NCBI RefSeq assembly: GCF_021917145.1
Contig: NC_061076.1
Coordinates: 1,779,032 to 1,843,031 of the forward strand
DNA from: Hypomesus transpacificus
Lineage: Eukaryota > Chordata > Actinopteri > Osmeriformes > Osmeridae
Length of the DNA stretch: 64,000 nucleotides
Direction of reading: 5' to 3'
Under the pieces are notes generated by a model, which did no database searches, was not told the DNA's origin, and saw only the letters and a list, made by a program, of their open reading frames with translations. Below, in pieces: positions 54,101 to 64,000 of the stretch (position 1 is its first letter; every line of letters begins with the position of its first letter). A program made the position numbers and the translations under genes.

Positions 54101-54965
54101 AGTCAGGAACTATCCATGCAAGTTTCCAGGTTCTGGTTGTTAACACCTCTATTGCCGCCTTCCCCTATTTATCCCAGTGTGGCTCTCTGTTAACCTGACC
54201 CACTATCATCCTCCTATTCTGAAATGAGAGGGAGTGAACACGATGGTGGACCAGAGGACGATCAGACGAGACAGAGCGAGAGCAGAGAGCAGAGAGAGGG
54301 CTACAACACAGAACAGTAACACATTTCACTTCACTACTAAGGCACACTCACACACAAACACTTAACACTACAATAAATATTTCCTCCCAAACATACAATT
54401 ACAATATTACTACCATCACTGTCTTCAGTGCCTGTAATTGAGACATTTAAACAGTTTTTTTTCTCTTCCTTTTCTTCCAGGCCTTGACAACAGGTGAGAG
54501 ATTGAACTGTAAGTGGGGAACCAAGGATCCACCGTGGATAAGGTGGTCTATTTACACAACCTATGGCACCATCGACTCTGTCCAACACCTTCTAACCTGC
54601 TTATCATCGCTCCACAGCCATTAGTCCAAATAAAAACAAGATTTAAATTCAAACTTTAAAAGAAATTGAGATGATGACCGTGTGGATCCTGTTAGCCATA
54701 CAGCCTGTTTTTCCAGTTACACAAACAAAATATGTCCCCCCTCGAACAAATTCCGACTCGTTGATTAAGAAAGTGTGGGAGTGACGAGGCTTAAGCCCCT
54801 GAGTGCTAATAAAACCACGATCCAGTTTGTTCCATAATAATCCTTTGAGTATTCTTCAGGGTGTAGTACCATCCCGTCGATCCCCCCCCCCCTCACCTTC
54901 TTTCCACTTCTGGGGGTCTTTTGTTCTCTCCCCTTTTTCACTCAACTGGAACGACGGGGAAGAAA
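51116..54965. other. convergent region between mylpf and tbc1d10b
   Basis: About 3.8 kb with no convincing coding exon. The part next to tbc1d10b is AT-rich and could be a long 3' UTR of that gene. Candidate minus-strand poly(A) signals (tttatt on the plus strand) occur, for example near 52111. Its true extent cannot be read from sequence. Confidence 0.45.
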
Positions 54966-57900
54966 CTAGGTCGAATCTCTTGGTGCAGCGCCTCCATTAT
55001 TTTCCTCCGCCTCTCCTCCTCCTCCTCCACCCACCTTGTCCTTTTTCTTCCCCCCTTTCTCCTTCTTCTTCTCCTTCTCCGCCCTCTCTTTCTCCTTCCT
55101 CTGTCTCTCCTTCTCAGATTTCTCCTTCTCCTTCCTCTCCTTTAGTTTCTGCTTCTCCTCCTCCTTCTCCTTCTTCTTGTCATCCTTGCTCCTTTTCTTC
55201 TTCTTCCCGTCTTCTTCCTCTCCTGGTGCTGCTGCTCCTCTTCCTCCGTCCGGGCGGGGCGGCAGCACCGCGTTATTGGCGGTGGGCGAGGGGAGGGTGG
55301 GGGTGACCTGCTCAGAGACCACCTTGGAGGAGGGGGAGAGGCGGGGAGGCTGGGGCTGCTGGGTCAGAGCAGGGGCCCCAGGGTGAGCCTGTGCTGAGGA
55401 TCCTGGCGAGGCCTGGGCGGTAGTGGATGAGGAGCCGCCGGGAGAGGACACCGCCAGAGGGCTTTGAGGCGCCCGTGCCTTGGTTCCAGCCACAGACATG
55501 GGTGGTGGTGGTGGTGTGTGGATGGGAGCCCGGCTAGGGCTGGAGGCTGCTACAGAGGGGTGTTGTGGAGGTAAGGTCTCCATTCCTGAGCCCCCGGAGA
55601 AGGAGCCCTTTTTGGCCTTGGATGGGAAAGGGAACTTGGACTTGCGGAAGCCGGGTAGAGAGAGCAGGCTGGAGGAGGCCCTGAGGGGACCGGGAGGGGG
55701 GGCCCCGAGGAAGGAGAAGCTGCCTCCTGAGCTGATGGAGGCAGCCCGACGCTTGTGCTCATGGATGGCCCTGGTCCCGTGAAGACGGCGGCTAGGCTGG
55801 TGGGTCAGCTCCCCCCGGGACTCTCTCCACTTCCTGACCTGGACACTGCACTCCCTCTCTATCAGGGCCTCGGTCACTTCCATGGAGACGACCTACGGAA
55901 ACACAAGAAGCGGCCACAGGAAGTTATTAGAATAGATCCAGACATCACACACACACACACACAAGCTGGCTGACTCGCCCTGGCTGGTGTCGGTGAGTAA
56001 GAGCAGGCCTGCTGTTTAGGGAACACAAGCCTGGGTGTGTGGGTGTGTTTGTGGGTAAAACAGGATCCCAGAGCTCTCACCTCATGCACCAGAAGATCCT
56101 CTCTGATAGACTCGGGGGGGATGTTCCTCAGACGCTCCATGGTCTCGTACATGCCCTGCAGCTCCCGCAGCTTGTCCACAGATCCCAGCATCTGTTTCAG
56201 CAGCACCAGGCCCACCCGGAACACGATCTTCACCCCTGCACACACAGGGGGAGTTAGACACACACACACACAAACGATAGCGTAGCAGTGAGCGAGTCCA
56301 GTAGCTTTGAGGACACGCGTGGCTTACCTTCGCAGAAGAACATGTCCCACACGCGTAGCACGCAAGACCACGGCAGGGTGCGCGAGAACACACACATGAA
56401 CCACTCGGTCATGTACAGGATGGGGTCGATCTTGAACTTCTTGAGGTGACGGTAGGCCATGGGGCACACACGCCTCAGCAAAGAGAAGAAGATCTCTCCG
56501 TCCAACTGAATCGCTTCCTTCAATACGGAAGAGAGATGAGGAGGAGAAATGAAAAAGAGAGGCGATGAGAAATAACACATAGAGAGAAGTGGAGGGACAG
56601 AGAGATGCTGGAAGAACCGGAAGTCGTGTCTGTGTCTGTGTCTGTGTCTGTGTCTGTGACTGTGTCTGTGTCTGTGACTGTGTCTGTGTCTGTGTCTGTG
56701 ACTGTGTCTGTGTCTGTGACTGTGTATGTGACTGTGACTGTGTCTGTGTCTGTGTCTGTGACTGTGTCTGTGACTGTGTCTGTGTCTGTGTCTGTGTCTG
56801 TGACTGTGTATGTGTATGTGTCTGTGAACTCACCAGGCCGGCACTGTAGTAACCAGGAAGATACTTCTCACATATCTGCACCAGACACCAGAAGGCTTGC
56901 TGCAACACACACACATACACAAATTACTAAATCACACCTCCGTACTCTCCATCTGTCTCATGAACATCTACAGAACAGCGCCAAGACAGCCATGTGTGGT
57001 GACGTCCCCCCACCAGCCCCCTGCCCCCTGTGCGGGGGTACACCCCCCCCACCAGCCCCCTGCCCCCTGTGCGGGGGTAAAGCAGTCCCAGCCAGCCCCT
57101 CACCTCAGCAGGCATGTGCATGAGCAGCACAGCAGCTACCGGAGCCTGTGCCTGGCAGTAGCCCTCATCAGGACGGTAAACGGTGTAGGCCTTCAGTATG
57201 CGGTACAGGTCCTGCTGTCTGGAGGCCCAACGAGACGCAGAGACAAGGGGAACACAGTCATGATGGGTTAGGATCGCTGTCAAATGCTTCTGTACGTTCT
57301 TAGGTGTTTTGTCTGGTAATCCCAGCTACCGCAGTGCCCAAAGGAAGTTGAGTCTGTTACCCATGACCACCGCGAGCCGCAAACATCTCGTGAAAGGGGA
57401 ACTGTCTGTGCAGATCCTTCTCTATGATGTCCAACCATTTAGGATCTCCTGGCTCCCTCTCCAACTCCTACACACAGACAGGCACGCAAAGAGAGTGTTG
57501 GAATTCACAAGATTTCCTGTTGTTGTTGTTCCTCAGCCATGGGATACATACAGTAACTTGGATCAGTAAAGCAATGAACTATGTTGGGGAGTATTGAATA
57601 TAAGATGACCCAGCTCTGGTTAAGTGAAAGGAAGGCCAAGTTGTATGGGTGTTAAACAGAATGCAAACAAACAGATATGATAGCTTGTCTCCAGGCCCCG
57701 ATCAGACCAGACCTCCAGCCTGGTTGTGAAGGTAGTCCAAGACAACCAAGATTACAGGCCCAGATAAGAGGCTTAGAGCTGGATGCATTTACGCCAGCCC
57801 CCCCTTCGCACCCCTGGGAGTTTTAATTTCCCCAATAATTCACAGCTACCTTATCACTGCAAGTTTAAAAAGAGACCATTTTCTTCAGAAATGACATTCC

Positions 57901-60458
57901 CATATAAAAACAAGAGCTCTTACAGAACCGTGATTTCATGGATGTGAAGGTGCTGACAATGTGCATTTGTCCATCCGCGCATGTCTGTTTTGAAATGCTC
58001 GGTCTAGAACGGCCATGTTTTGGTGAGAGACAACCTGTGGGCTGGCATCCGTACCTCGAATTTGCCCGGGTTTTCATCCAGAAGCTGTTTGCTGTTGGAC
58101 AGGAGTTGCCAGGCTTTGGCCCTGAGAGAGGAGGGGATCCCCTTCCTACAGCGTAGCTTCACCTGCGGAGGGAAGTCCAACACACACACACACGGTCTAG
58201 AACAGTGGTTCTCAACCCTGGTCCTCAAGCACCCCGTCTTGCATGTTTTAGATATTTCCCTGTTCCAACACACCTGATTCAAATGAAAGGTTGTTAGCAG
58301 GCTTTTAAATCAGGTGTGTTGGAGCAGGGAAATATCTACAACATGCAGAGCAGGGGGTACTTGAGGACCAGGGTTGAGAACCACTGATCTATAACACCCA
58401 GTCTAGTCATTAGGGTGCACGCCCAAACCCCAAAGACAAGAGGAGAGGATACCTTCTGGAAGCGCCGGGAGACCCACTTGTCCCAGTTGTTAAACATATC
58501 CAGCCACTTCATCTCTCGCTGGCGAGCCACATCAATTCTAAGATCCTTTTCACTGTAACAGAGATAGTGGCTTATTCAGACTCCAAACATTAGGGGTCAC
58601 TGTGGAGTGAAACCCATCAGGGACTGATCGGCTCATGCACTGTCTGTTCTGCACATGCTCCTTCAACAGGACAATAACACCCCTTTTCACCTACGACTCC
58701 TTTAACGCGACACTGAAACTGACCGATATCATTTAGTCAACTTCCCTCGCCCTCTTTTTATTCAGATTACAAATTCACAACAGGGGAAGAGCACTTAGCA
58801 CTTAATAGAAGAAGCCAGATGGGAATAGGCAGAGGACAGAGGGGTGAAATGAGACATACAGTCAGACCATACTGACTCACTAAAGCCCTCTCAGCACTAT
58901 CTGACTCACACCAAGGGGAGAGGAAGGACAGGATATTGAGTTTAGGCAGGCTAGACGGAACAGGCAGAGAAAATAGGGAGGAACAGAGACATCACTCAGG
59001 GGAGGATGCTAAACATAAATGCTAAACAGATAACCAAAGAAGAAGTTAGATTCATAGAAGTGCAGGTAACACACAATTAATCAAATAAAAGAGAAGCAGA
59101 ATTGTTATCTTATGTTGTAATACTGTCAGGCACAGTAACCATGGCCCACCATGGCCCTATGCTGTTAAAAATAAATACACTTGTAATACAGAATGATGAG
59201 TGTTTTTTTGTGATCAAGCAGAACCAACCAGTCCCCCCCCCCCAGACGGCATTTGTTTCTTTCAGGGGCGTACCCACCTGTCCTCGCTGTACTGGTTCCC
59301 ACCGAGGAAGCCATACTTGTCCGTGCGTCTGACGGCCTGGCCGTTGACCTCCGAGTCGGAGCCCACGGAGCTGCCATCCTCCCCCAGCCCAGAGAGGGAC
59401 TCCAGGGTGCCAGACATCATGCTGGCTGACTCTAGGTAGCTGAGGGTGTCAAGGGCTGGACGGGGCTGAGAGTTGGGCAGGGAGAAGGGGGGAGCTGGCT
59501 CCTGGATCACCAGGACAGGGGGGCTGGGAGGAACCCCTTTGGAAGGGCTGTTGGGTGGCTCCAAGCTTTTGAATGGAGTGGGTGTGTTGGCTAACTGAGA
59601 CTGGATGGGGGATTGAGGGTTATCGCCTTCTTGTGGCGGCAGGGTTTTTTCCTCTTCAGCGACTGGACCTGAGACTGGAACTGTGGCTGAAGTTGGGGCT
59701 GGACTTGTGGCTGAAGTTGGGGCTAAACTTGTGGCTGAAGTTGGGGCTGGACTTGTGGCTGAAGTTGGGGCTGGACTTGTGGCTGAAGTTGGGGCTAAAT
59801 CTGGGGCTGCGATTGTTTGGGTGGGATCAGGGGGAGGAGGGGTAGGAGTGGGGGCTGTGGGGGCTGGAGGTGGGCTCAACACAGACTGAGCATCCCCAGT
59901 AGCTGGATTAAGGGTCTGGGTGACGCGAACACTCGGGTAGAGATTAGGACTAGGATTAAGATCAGGAGGAGGGAACGTCTGCTCTACTGCCACTTGGGCC
60001 ACTGGCTTACTTGGGACGGGTACAGAGTGCTCTGTAGGGGCATTTATCATTTCCCAACCCACTGGGTCACTGCCCTCCCGTGGGGCAGCAAACCCTTGGG
60101 TCCCCTCTCTCTCTAGTCCCATCCCTCTCAATCCATCCCTCTGTGACACATCTTCATCTATGAGTGGAAAGGCAGGACTCTCTAAAGCTACTTCTGGTAG
60201 AAATGGTTTGGGTGGATTTTGGGGTGTCTCTTGCGCATGTGTTTCTGGAGCATGTCTCATAGGAGGAGATGCAGAGGGGGCACCCATTAGGGCGTTGTCA
60301 TTGTAGAGAGATGATTTGGGGGTGGGGGCAACCTTTGTGGACTCTGGGGTAGGGCTGCTGGGAGCGGGGAGAGCAGTGGAGGGCAGGGGGGTGGATGCAG
60401 AGGCATGAGGATCTCCTAAAGCTGAAGGGGAGGGGTTTAGGGCGGAGATTTCGGCCAT
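54966..60458 (-). CDS. tbc1d10b: TBC1 domain family member 10B (Rab GTPase-activating protein)
   Basis: TBC1D10 proteins are Rab GAPs; mammalian TBC1D10B acts on Rabs such as Rab35, Rab27A and Rab3A. Nine exons: 59278-60458, 58453-58552, 58055-58162, 57361-57467, 57104-57218, 56834-56899, 56328-56517, 56081-56235 and 54966-55892, in total 2949 nt for 982 residues. Exon 1 encodes a long Pro/Ser/Thr-rich N-terminus with a 7-residue repeat. The TBC domain spans exons 3-8: [12 protein letters not shown], the arginine-finger motif [11 protein letters not shown], the glutamine finger in [58 protein letters not shown]. The last exon has RPSRRLHG-like [14 protein letters not shown] and a long Lys/Glu-rich low-complexity tail. 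Introns hold a hAT-type MITE (58203-58386) and a TGTGTC minisatellite. TBC1D10A/C are less likely given the Pro-rich N-terminus and neighbours. Confidence 0.94.
56626..56825. repeat. TGTGTC/TGTGAC hexamer minisatellite in a tbc1d10b intron
   Basis: About 200 bp of hexamers alternating between tgtgtc and tgtgac, ending only about 9 bp from the donor side of exon 6 (56834-56899). Confidence 0.95.
57005..57085. repeat. tandem duplication beside tbc1d10b exon 5
   Basis: Two near-identical copies of a GC-rich unit of about 40 bp (accagccccctgccccctgtgcgggggta) lie just downstream, in transcript sense, of the exon 5 donor at 57103. Confidence 0.8.
58203..58386. mobile_element. palindromic hAT-type MITE in a tbc1d10b intron
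   Basis: The ends are cagtggttctcaaccctggtcctcaag and its near-perfect inverse cttgaggaccagggttgagaaccactg. The interior is also largely palindromic (tagatatttccctg / cagggaaatatcta; caacacacctgatt / aatcaggtgtgttg). The flanking 8-mers gtctagaa (58195-58202) and atctataa (58387-58394) match at 6 of 8 positions, fitting a decayed hAT target-site duplication. It has no coding capacity. Confidence 0.85.
59681..59806 (-). repeat. coding tandem repeat in tbc1d10b exon 1
   Basis: A unit of about 21 bp repeats in frame, giving copies of [15 protein letters not shown] in the Pro-rich N-terminus. It preserves the reading frame and may vary in copy number. Confidence 0.8.
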
Positions 60459-61921
60459 GGTTTCTGTTTGATCTCACCTTGACAGATGGAAGAGACAGAC
60501 ATACATGTACAAAATACACATGATCACAGTGGACACAGAGTTTGTAAAATACCTCCTGGACTAAAGAACCGTTAGTACTGTAAATAGTAAATTTCGAAAA
60601 GATTACTATCCCACCACACAATAACTGTGTGCAATTCTGTTTACATATATAATTACTTCATAAACTTACTGTCCATATTTGCTTCGATCATATGATAATA
60701 ATGCAACGAAAAAGAGAACAAACAGACCACATGAAAAGAATCGCTTCATTTTAAATATACGGAAATAATTTGAACAGCAGCTTCATGTTTACTGCACTGG
60801 AATAGTACTCCAGACAGACGTTGTCCCAGCAATCAGAATAAGAGCCAGTTCAAAAATATCTGTTTAAAATTTGACTGATTTGTTGTCTGTATTTCGGTTA
60901 TACAGCAGGAGTTGGAACCATTTAAACCATCACTATAGCTAAACTGTAGATAGCTAACTGTTTCGTGTCCTCTCGAGGCCTCGCTCAAAGCCACAGAACT
61001 TCCCGATTCAAAGCAGTAAAACACACACAGGAAAATGATATCGTTTCTGAACAGCTAAGGGTCTAACCCTCCCTGTGTCAGGCCCTGGCCATGCCACGGT
61101 CCACGGCCTTGCCCATCCATTCCGATACCTCACTGTAGCTCAACTCAGTGTATGAACTCACCCACGGCCCGCGTGTCTACGTCGTGATCGGTCCGGCTGG
61201 ACGCCCATGGGGTTATTGTTCGCTGCCCCCCCCCCACAGCTCCGTTTCCTTCAACTCCTCCGTAAAATAAATCGGAAGTAGGAGAAACCGTATATGCGAA
61301 AAGAAGGATAACGAAAGCGTCCGAGCAGTTTAGGAGGCACAGTGTCCCCCAAATTAGCCTAGCTTGCTAGCTAACGTTTGCTAGGTTTCTGGCTAATAAT
61401 TTAGCTATGGTGTTGTTAGCCTAGCAAATTGGCTTCTGTCTTAGTTAGCTAGCCAACTACTCTTCTTAGACATAGTAACAGGAAGCAGTTTTACCTAAAA
61501 CAGACTATCAATTGTGTTCTACTTTTTAATTTCTAAATAGTGGATCCTTATTTTCAATTAAATTCCTCAATCAATAAATATAGATGTGTCGCTCGAACAC
61601 CAATACAGCCTGCATTTCCTACTGTGACAGCAACGTGCGCGCCCCCGTCAGTGATACGATTGTGGGTGTGCACGCACGCGTATCTTTGCCTCGGGGGCTA
61701 CCCTGCAAAATGTCCGTGGCATTTCGACTGGTAATTTCACATTTAAAAAATCCATAATTAATAATTTTTTACCAATATGTGCATTAATATCTGATTTAAA
61801 TAATACTAACTTAGTAACTTCACTATAGGAAGATAATCACAAGTAGGCTACAATTTGTTTCTGGTTGGCTTAGTTATACTTATTTTACCGTGAAAACATT
61901 TGAACGATAATTTTTGGAATA
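60459..61921. promoter_or_regulatory. upstream region of tbc1d10b
   Basis: 5' flank of tbc1d10b. The GC-richer part at about 61.07-61.33 kb may be its promoter and first non-coding exon. No coding exon was recognised. Confidence 0.35.
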
Positions 61922-62976
61922 CAGTTTTTCACAATTGCTGAAACACTAAACCCCATTCTCTGAACCAAATGTTCAGTGAACTAAACCAATTTGTCAAATC
62001 AGACACTTTTTTGGCAAAACTCTGAACACATTCTCATTCATTAAACACATTTTGCACTGATGCACTTGTGCTGCAAAATGGTAAACACAAGTGGCAAACA
62101 GTAAACACAACTACAACACAGTTGTCATATGTAAAACACAATGACTCAAAATTGTTCACACTTTTTTCTAATGATGGTTTGGAACAATGTCAGCTTTCAC
62201 CTTGGTTTCCACAAGAATAGTTCAACATCAACCAGCATTTTTTACTGTAAATGTTTGCCTTCCACTATACAGCCCTTTTCTCAACCCAATTGAAGAGTTT
62301 TTCTCTGTGTGGCAGGTCTTTGACCGAAACCCATATACCAGGGTAAATCTCCTACAGGCAATTGTGATGCTTACTGTGATATTTTTAAATCAAATGTACA
62401 GTATTTGTATAGCCCTTTTTACAAGCAATGTCACAGAGGGATTCATGTTGATAGAACTGCCGCTCAGCCAACCTAAACCCTCAAGGAAGACAGAGAAAAC
62501 TCCCAGAAAAACTCACTAGAGGAGAAAAAATTGAAGAAACCTTGGGAGGAGCAATTTAGTGAGAGATCCCCTCCTCCAGAGACGATTGTCGAAAGAGAGG
62601 TGCAGAACACAGGAAAGTGTCAATGGGTGTTGAAACACCAAAATCAATTTTCTTTATTGCTACGTAAATGCATTTACTGTGTATACACATACAAAGTTGT
62701 CTTTACATGTAACTACATGGCCTGGATACTGTGTTGTCAATTTTTTTGTGTTGTGCCTCATGTTTGCTCCATAGTGTTTATATATTGATTTGCTGTGTTT
62801 ATGAACTGAAAGCATTGTTTGATTTTGAGCACAGGTCACATGGTTTAGGGGCGAGTGTTTGATTTTGCCAGAAGAGTCAGAGGTTTTGGAAATTAAGTTT
62901 GAATATTTGTGTTTACAGTTTTGAGAACATGGTTGACAGTTTCAAGAAATGTGTTTTAGCAATCGTGAGATAACTG
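61922..62976 (+). mobile_element. degraded Tc1/mariner-type DNA transposon
   Basis: The ends CAGTTTTTCACAATTGCTGAAAC and, inverted from the right, CAGTTATCTCACGATTGCTAAAAC form imperfect terminal inverted repeats. Both ends abut a TA (61920-61921 and 62977-62978), the usual target duplication of this superfamily. Inside, a plus-strand open frame at 62187-62519 includes LPLYSPFLNPIEEFFSVWQVF, matching the C-terminal part of IS630/Tc1-type DDE transposases (PYSPFLNPIE). At 1055 bp it holds only a C-terminal remnant, so it is internally deleted and non-autonomous. A piece of another repeat (about 62400-62560) is nested within it. Confidence 0.8.
62400..62560 (+). repeat. interspersed repeat fragment nested in the Tc1/mariner element
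   Basis: Reads gtatttgtatagccctttttacaagcaatgtcacagaggg and ends near gaagaaaccttgggaggagcaa, a pairing seen in common fish interspersed repeats. Its first 35 bp also match the fragment near 14,020. Confidence 0.5.
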
Positions 62977-62978
62977 TA

Positions 62979-64000
62979 ATAAGATGGCTACCCGCAATGT
63001 TTGGCTCTATCTCGTTCTGATCAGTGATCTATACACTTTTGTAAAGCTCTCTTTTGGAAGTCGTTTGGATAAAAGCGTCTGCTAAATGCATACATGTAAA
63101 TATAATGTAAATGAAAGATATTTAGTGCAACACTTCCCTCTGCTGTTTGCCTTGTGTATATGTATTAGTTTAGTGTTCCAGTAGGTGGCATGATTCTCTT
63201 GGATGTTACTTTTACATGTCAGAATCAGAACCTTAATTAGTTCTATAATTAAGACTGTCCTTACACAAACACAAATGAAACACATACACATTCACATGTG
63301 AAATGTTCACACGCATTCATATTACTGAAAACGTACATATGAAATGTTTTCACAAACACACGTGAAACACATTCACACACTCATATGTGAGTGAAAAATA
63401 AAAGTTTAGAAAAAAGGTTAGAAGAAAAGGTTTGCATCATTGATGTGTAGCTACTTGAAGAGGACTGTACTGTACTCTATTGAGCTCTAGGCTTCTTGTT
63501 CTCCTCCTCCTCCTCTCCTTCACGTGTGGAAAAAAAAAATGTTTTAAAAAGGTTGAAAAAAATCATATCAAAAATCTTTTTGGCAAAGAAAGTATTGAAG
63601 GATTGGAAAAAAAAAATGCTTATGAACTGCAGTTCTCTGCATACCAACCATATCTGTAGGTGATCTCTACCTGAGTTTGTGATTTTGTCTTCTCAGTGCT
63701 GGTCTGTTGGCCCCTATGGAACTTCCCTGGGGAATGGCTTATAAAAAAGGGCTATACAATAACATTTGATTTGACACACATAAAACATCCTAGGGATCTC
63801 CCTTTCCACACTGTTTTTACTGCATTTGTAAATATTATGATTGCTATGGAGAACTACATCCAAACATGTGGTAATCCCTAATTGTTTTAGGAAAAAGTTA
63901 ACAGAAAGTAGTTCGTCACAAAGAGAAAGAGAGAGAAGGGAGTTCCTTTTAACTACACCCACACCCTATTCCATGAAACCGGAGCGACCAAATGGAATCC
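62979..64000. other. gene-free right end
   Basis: Contains a SINE/LINE-type 3' tail (ggataaaagcgtctgctaaatg) at about 63067-63088 and a degenerate minisatellite of acacatgtgaaa-like units at about 63261-63395. No coding exon was recognised. Confidence 0.5.
63055..63110 (+). repeat. L2/SINE-type 3' tail fragment
   Basis: The sequence gtcgtttggataaaagcgtctgctaaatg is the same tail that ends the four SINE copies, followed by AT-rich atgtaaat repeats. The body upstream is not the same SINE, so it is a truncated relative. Confidence 0.6.

Noticed and set aside
54803-55386. Ser/Phe/Leu-rich plus-strand frames
   Set aside because: They are antisense to the Lys/Glu-rich tail of tbc1d10b.
56324-56920. 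Gln-Thr and Val-Ser repeat frames
   Set aside because: They come from the TGTGTC intronic minisatellite; the true exons on the minus strand are in another frame.

Overview
The window looks like nuclear DNA of a ray-finned (teleost) fish. Genes are split by short GT-AG introns (often 80-500 bp). Dinucleotide and homopolymer tracts are frequent. Four copies of one tRNA-derived SINE are scattered through it, and the proteins read as vertebrate orthologues. The lineage cannot be fixed from sequence alone; a euteleost, possibly a protacanthopterygian such as a smelt relative, is only a guess. Nothing prokaryotic and no retroviral or LTR element copy was recognised.

Layout: 1-6.3 kb is gene-poor. 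cox6a2-like (+, 6.4-6.9 kb) and armc5 (-, 7.9-12.7 kb) converge. A Myb/SANT-like gene (+, 13.8-14.8 kb) and a HARBI1-like transposase-derived gene (-, 15.1-16.8 kb) form a tail-to-tail pair. elob (-, 19.3-21.1 kb) follows, then a THAP-finger gene with an integrase-like domain (-, 21.9-24.6 kb), rusf1 (-, 25.5-28.9 kb), tmem265 (+, 30.9-31.4 kb), prr14 (-, 32.5-38.3 kb), cd2bp2 (-, 39.9-41.8 kb), a PHETA/sesquipedalian gene (+, 43.6-44.8 kb), mylpf (+, 47.8-50.9 kb) and tbc1d10b (-, 55.0-60.5 kb). The right end holds a Tc1/mariner-type transposon and gene-free DNA.

The set cox6a2, armc5, rusf1, prr14, cd2bp2, mylpf and tbc1d10b matches, from my knowledge, genes that lie close together on human 16p11.2, so the window is probably a compacted, rearranged version of that block. 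The genes are not one pathway. Themes are muscle (mylpf, muscle-type cox6a), ubiquitin-ligase adaptors (elob, armc5), splicing (cd2bp2), nuclear lamina and chromatin (prr14) and endosomal traffic (pheta, tbc1d10b).

The most interesting parts are three genes that look built from mobile-element proteins. The Myb-like/HARBI1-like pair mirrors the two-protein layout of Harbinger transposons, but the transposase has lost its DDE triad and I see no terminal repeats, so it looks like a domesticated host pair. The third is the THAP plus integrase-like gene, which is spread over many small exons with a continuous frame and so behaves like a host gene. All exon boundaries below were read by eye from splice consensus and frame continuity; they are predictions.
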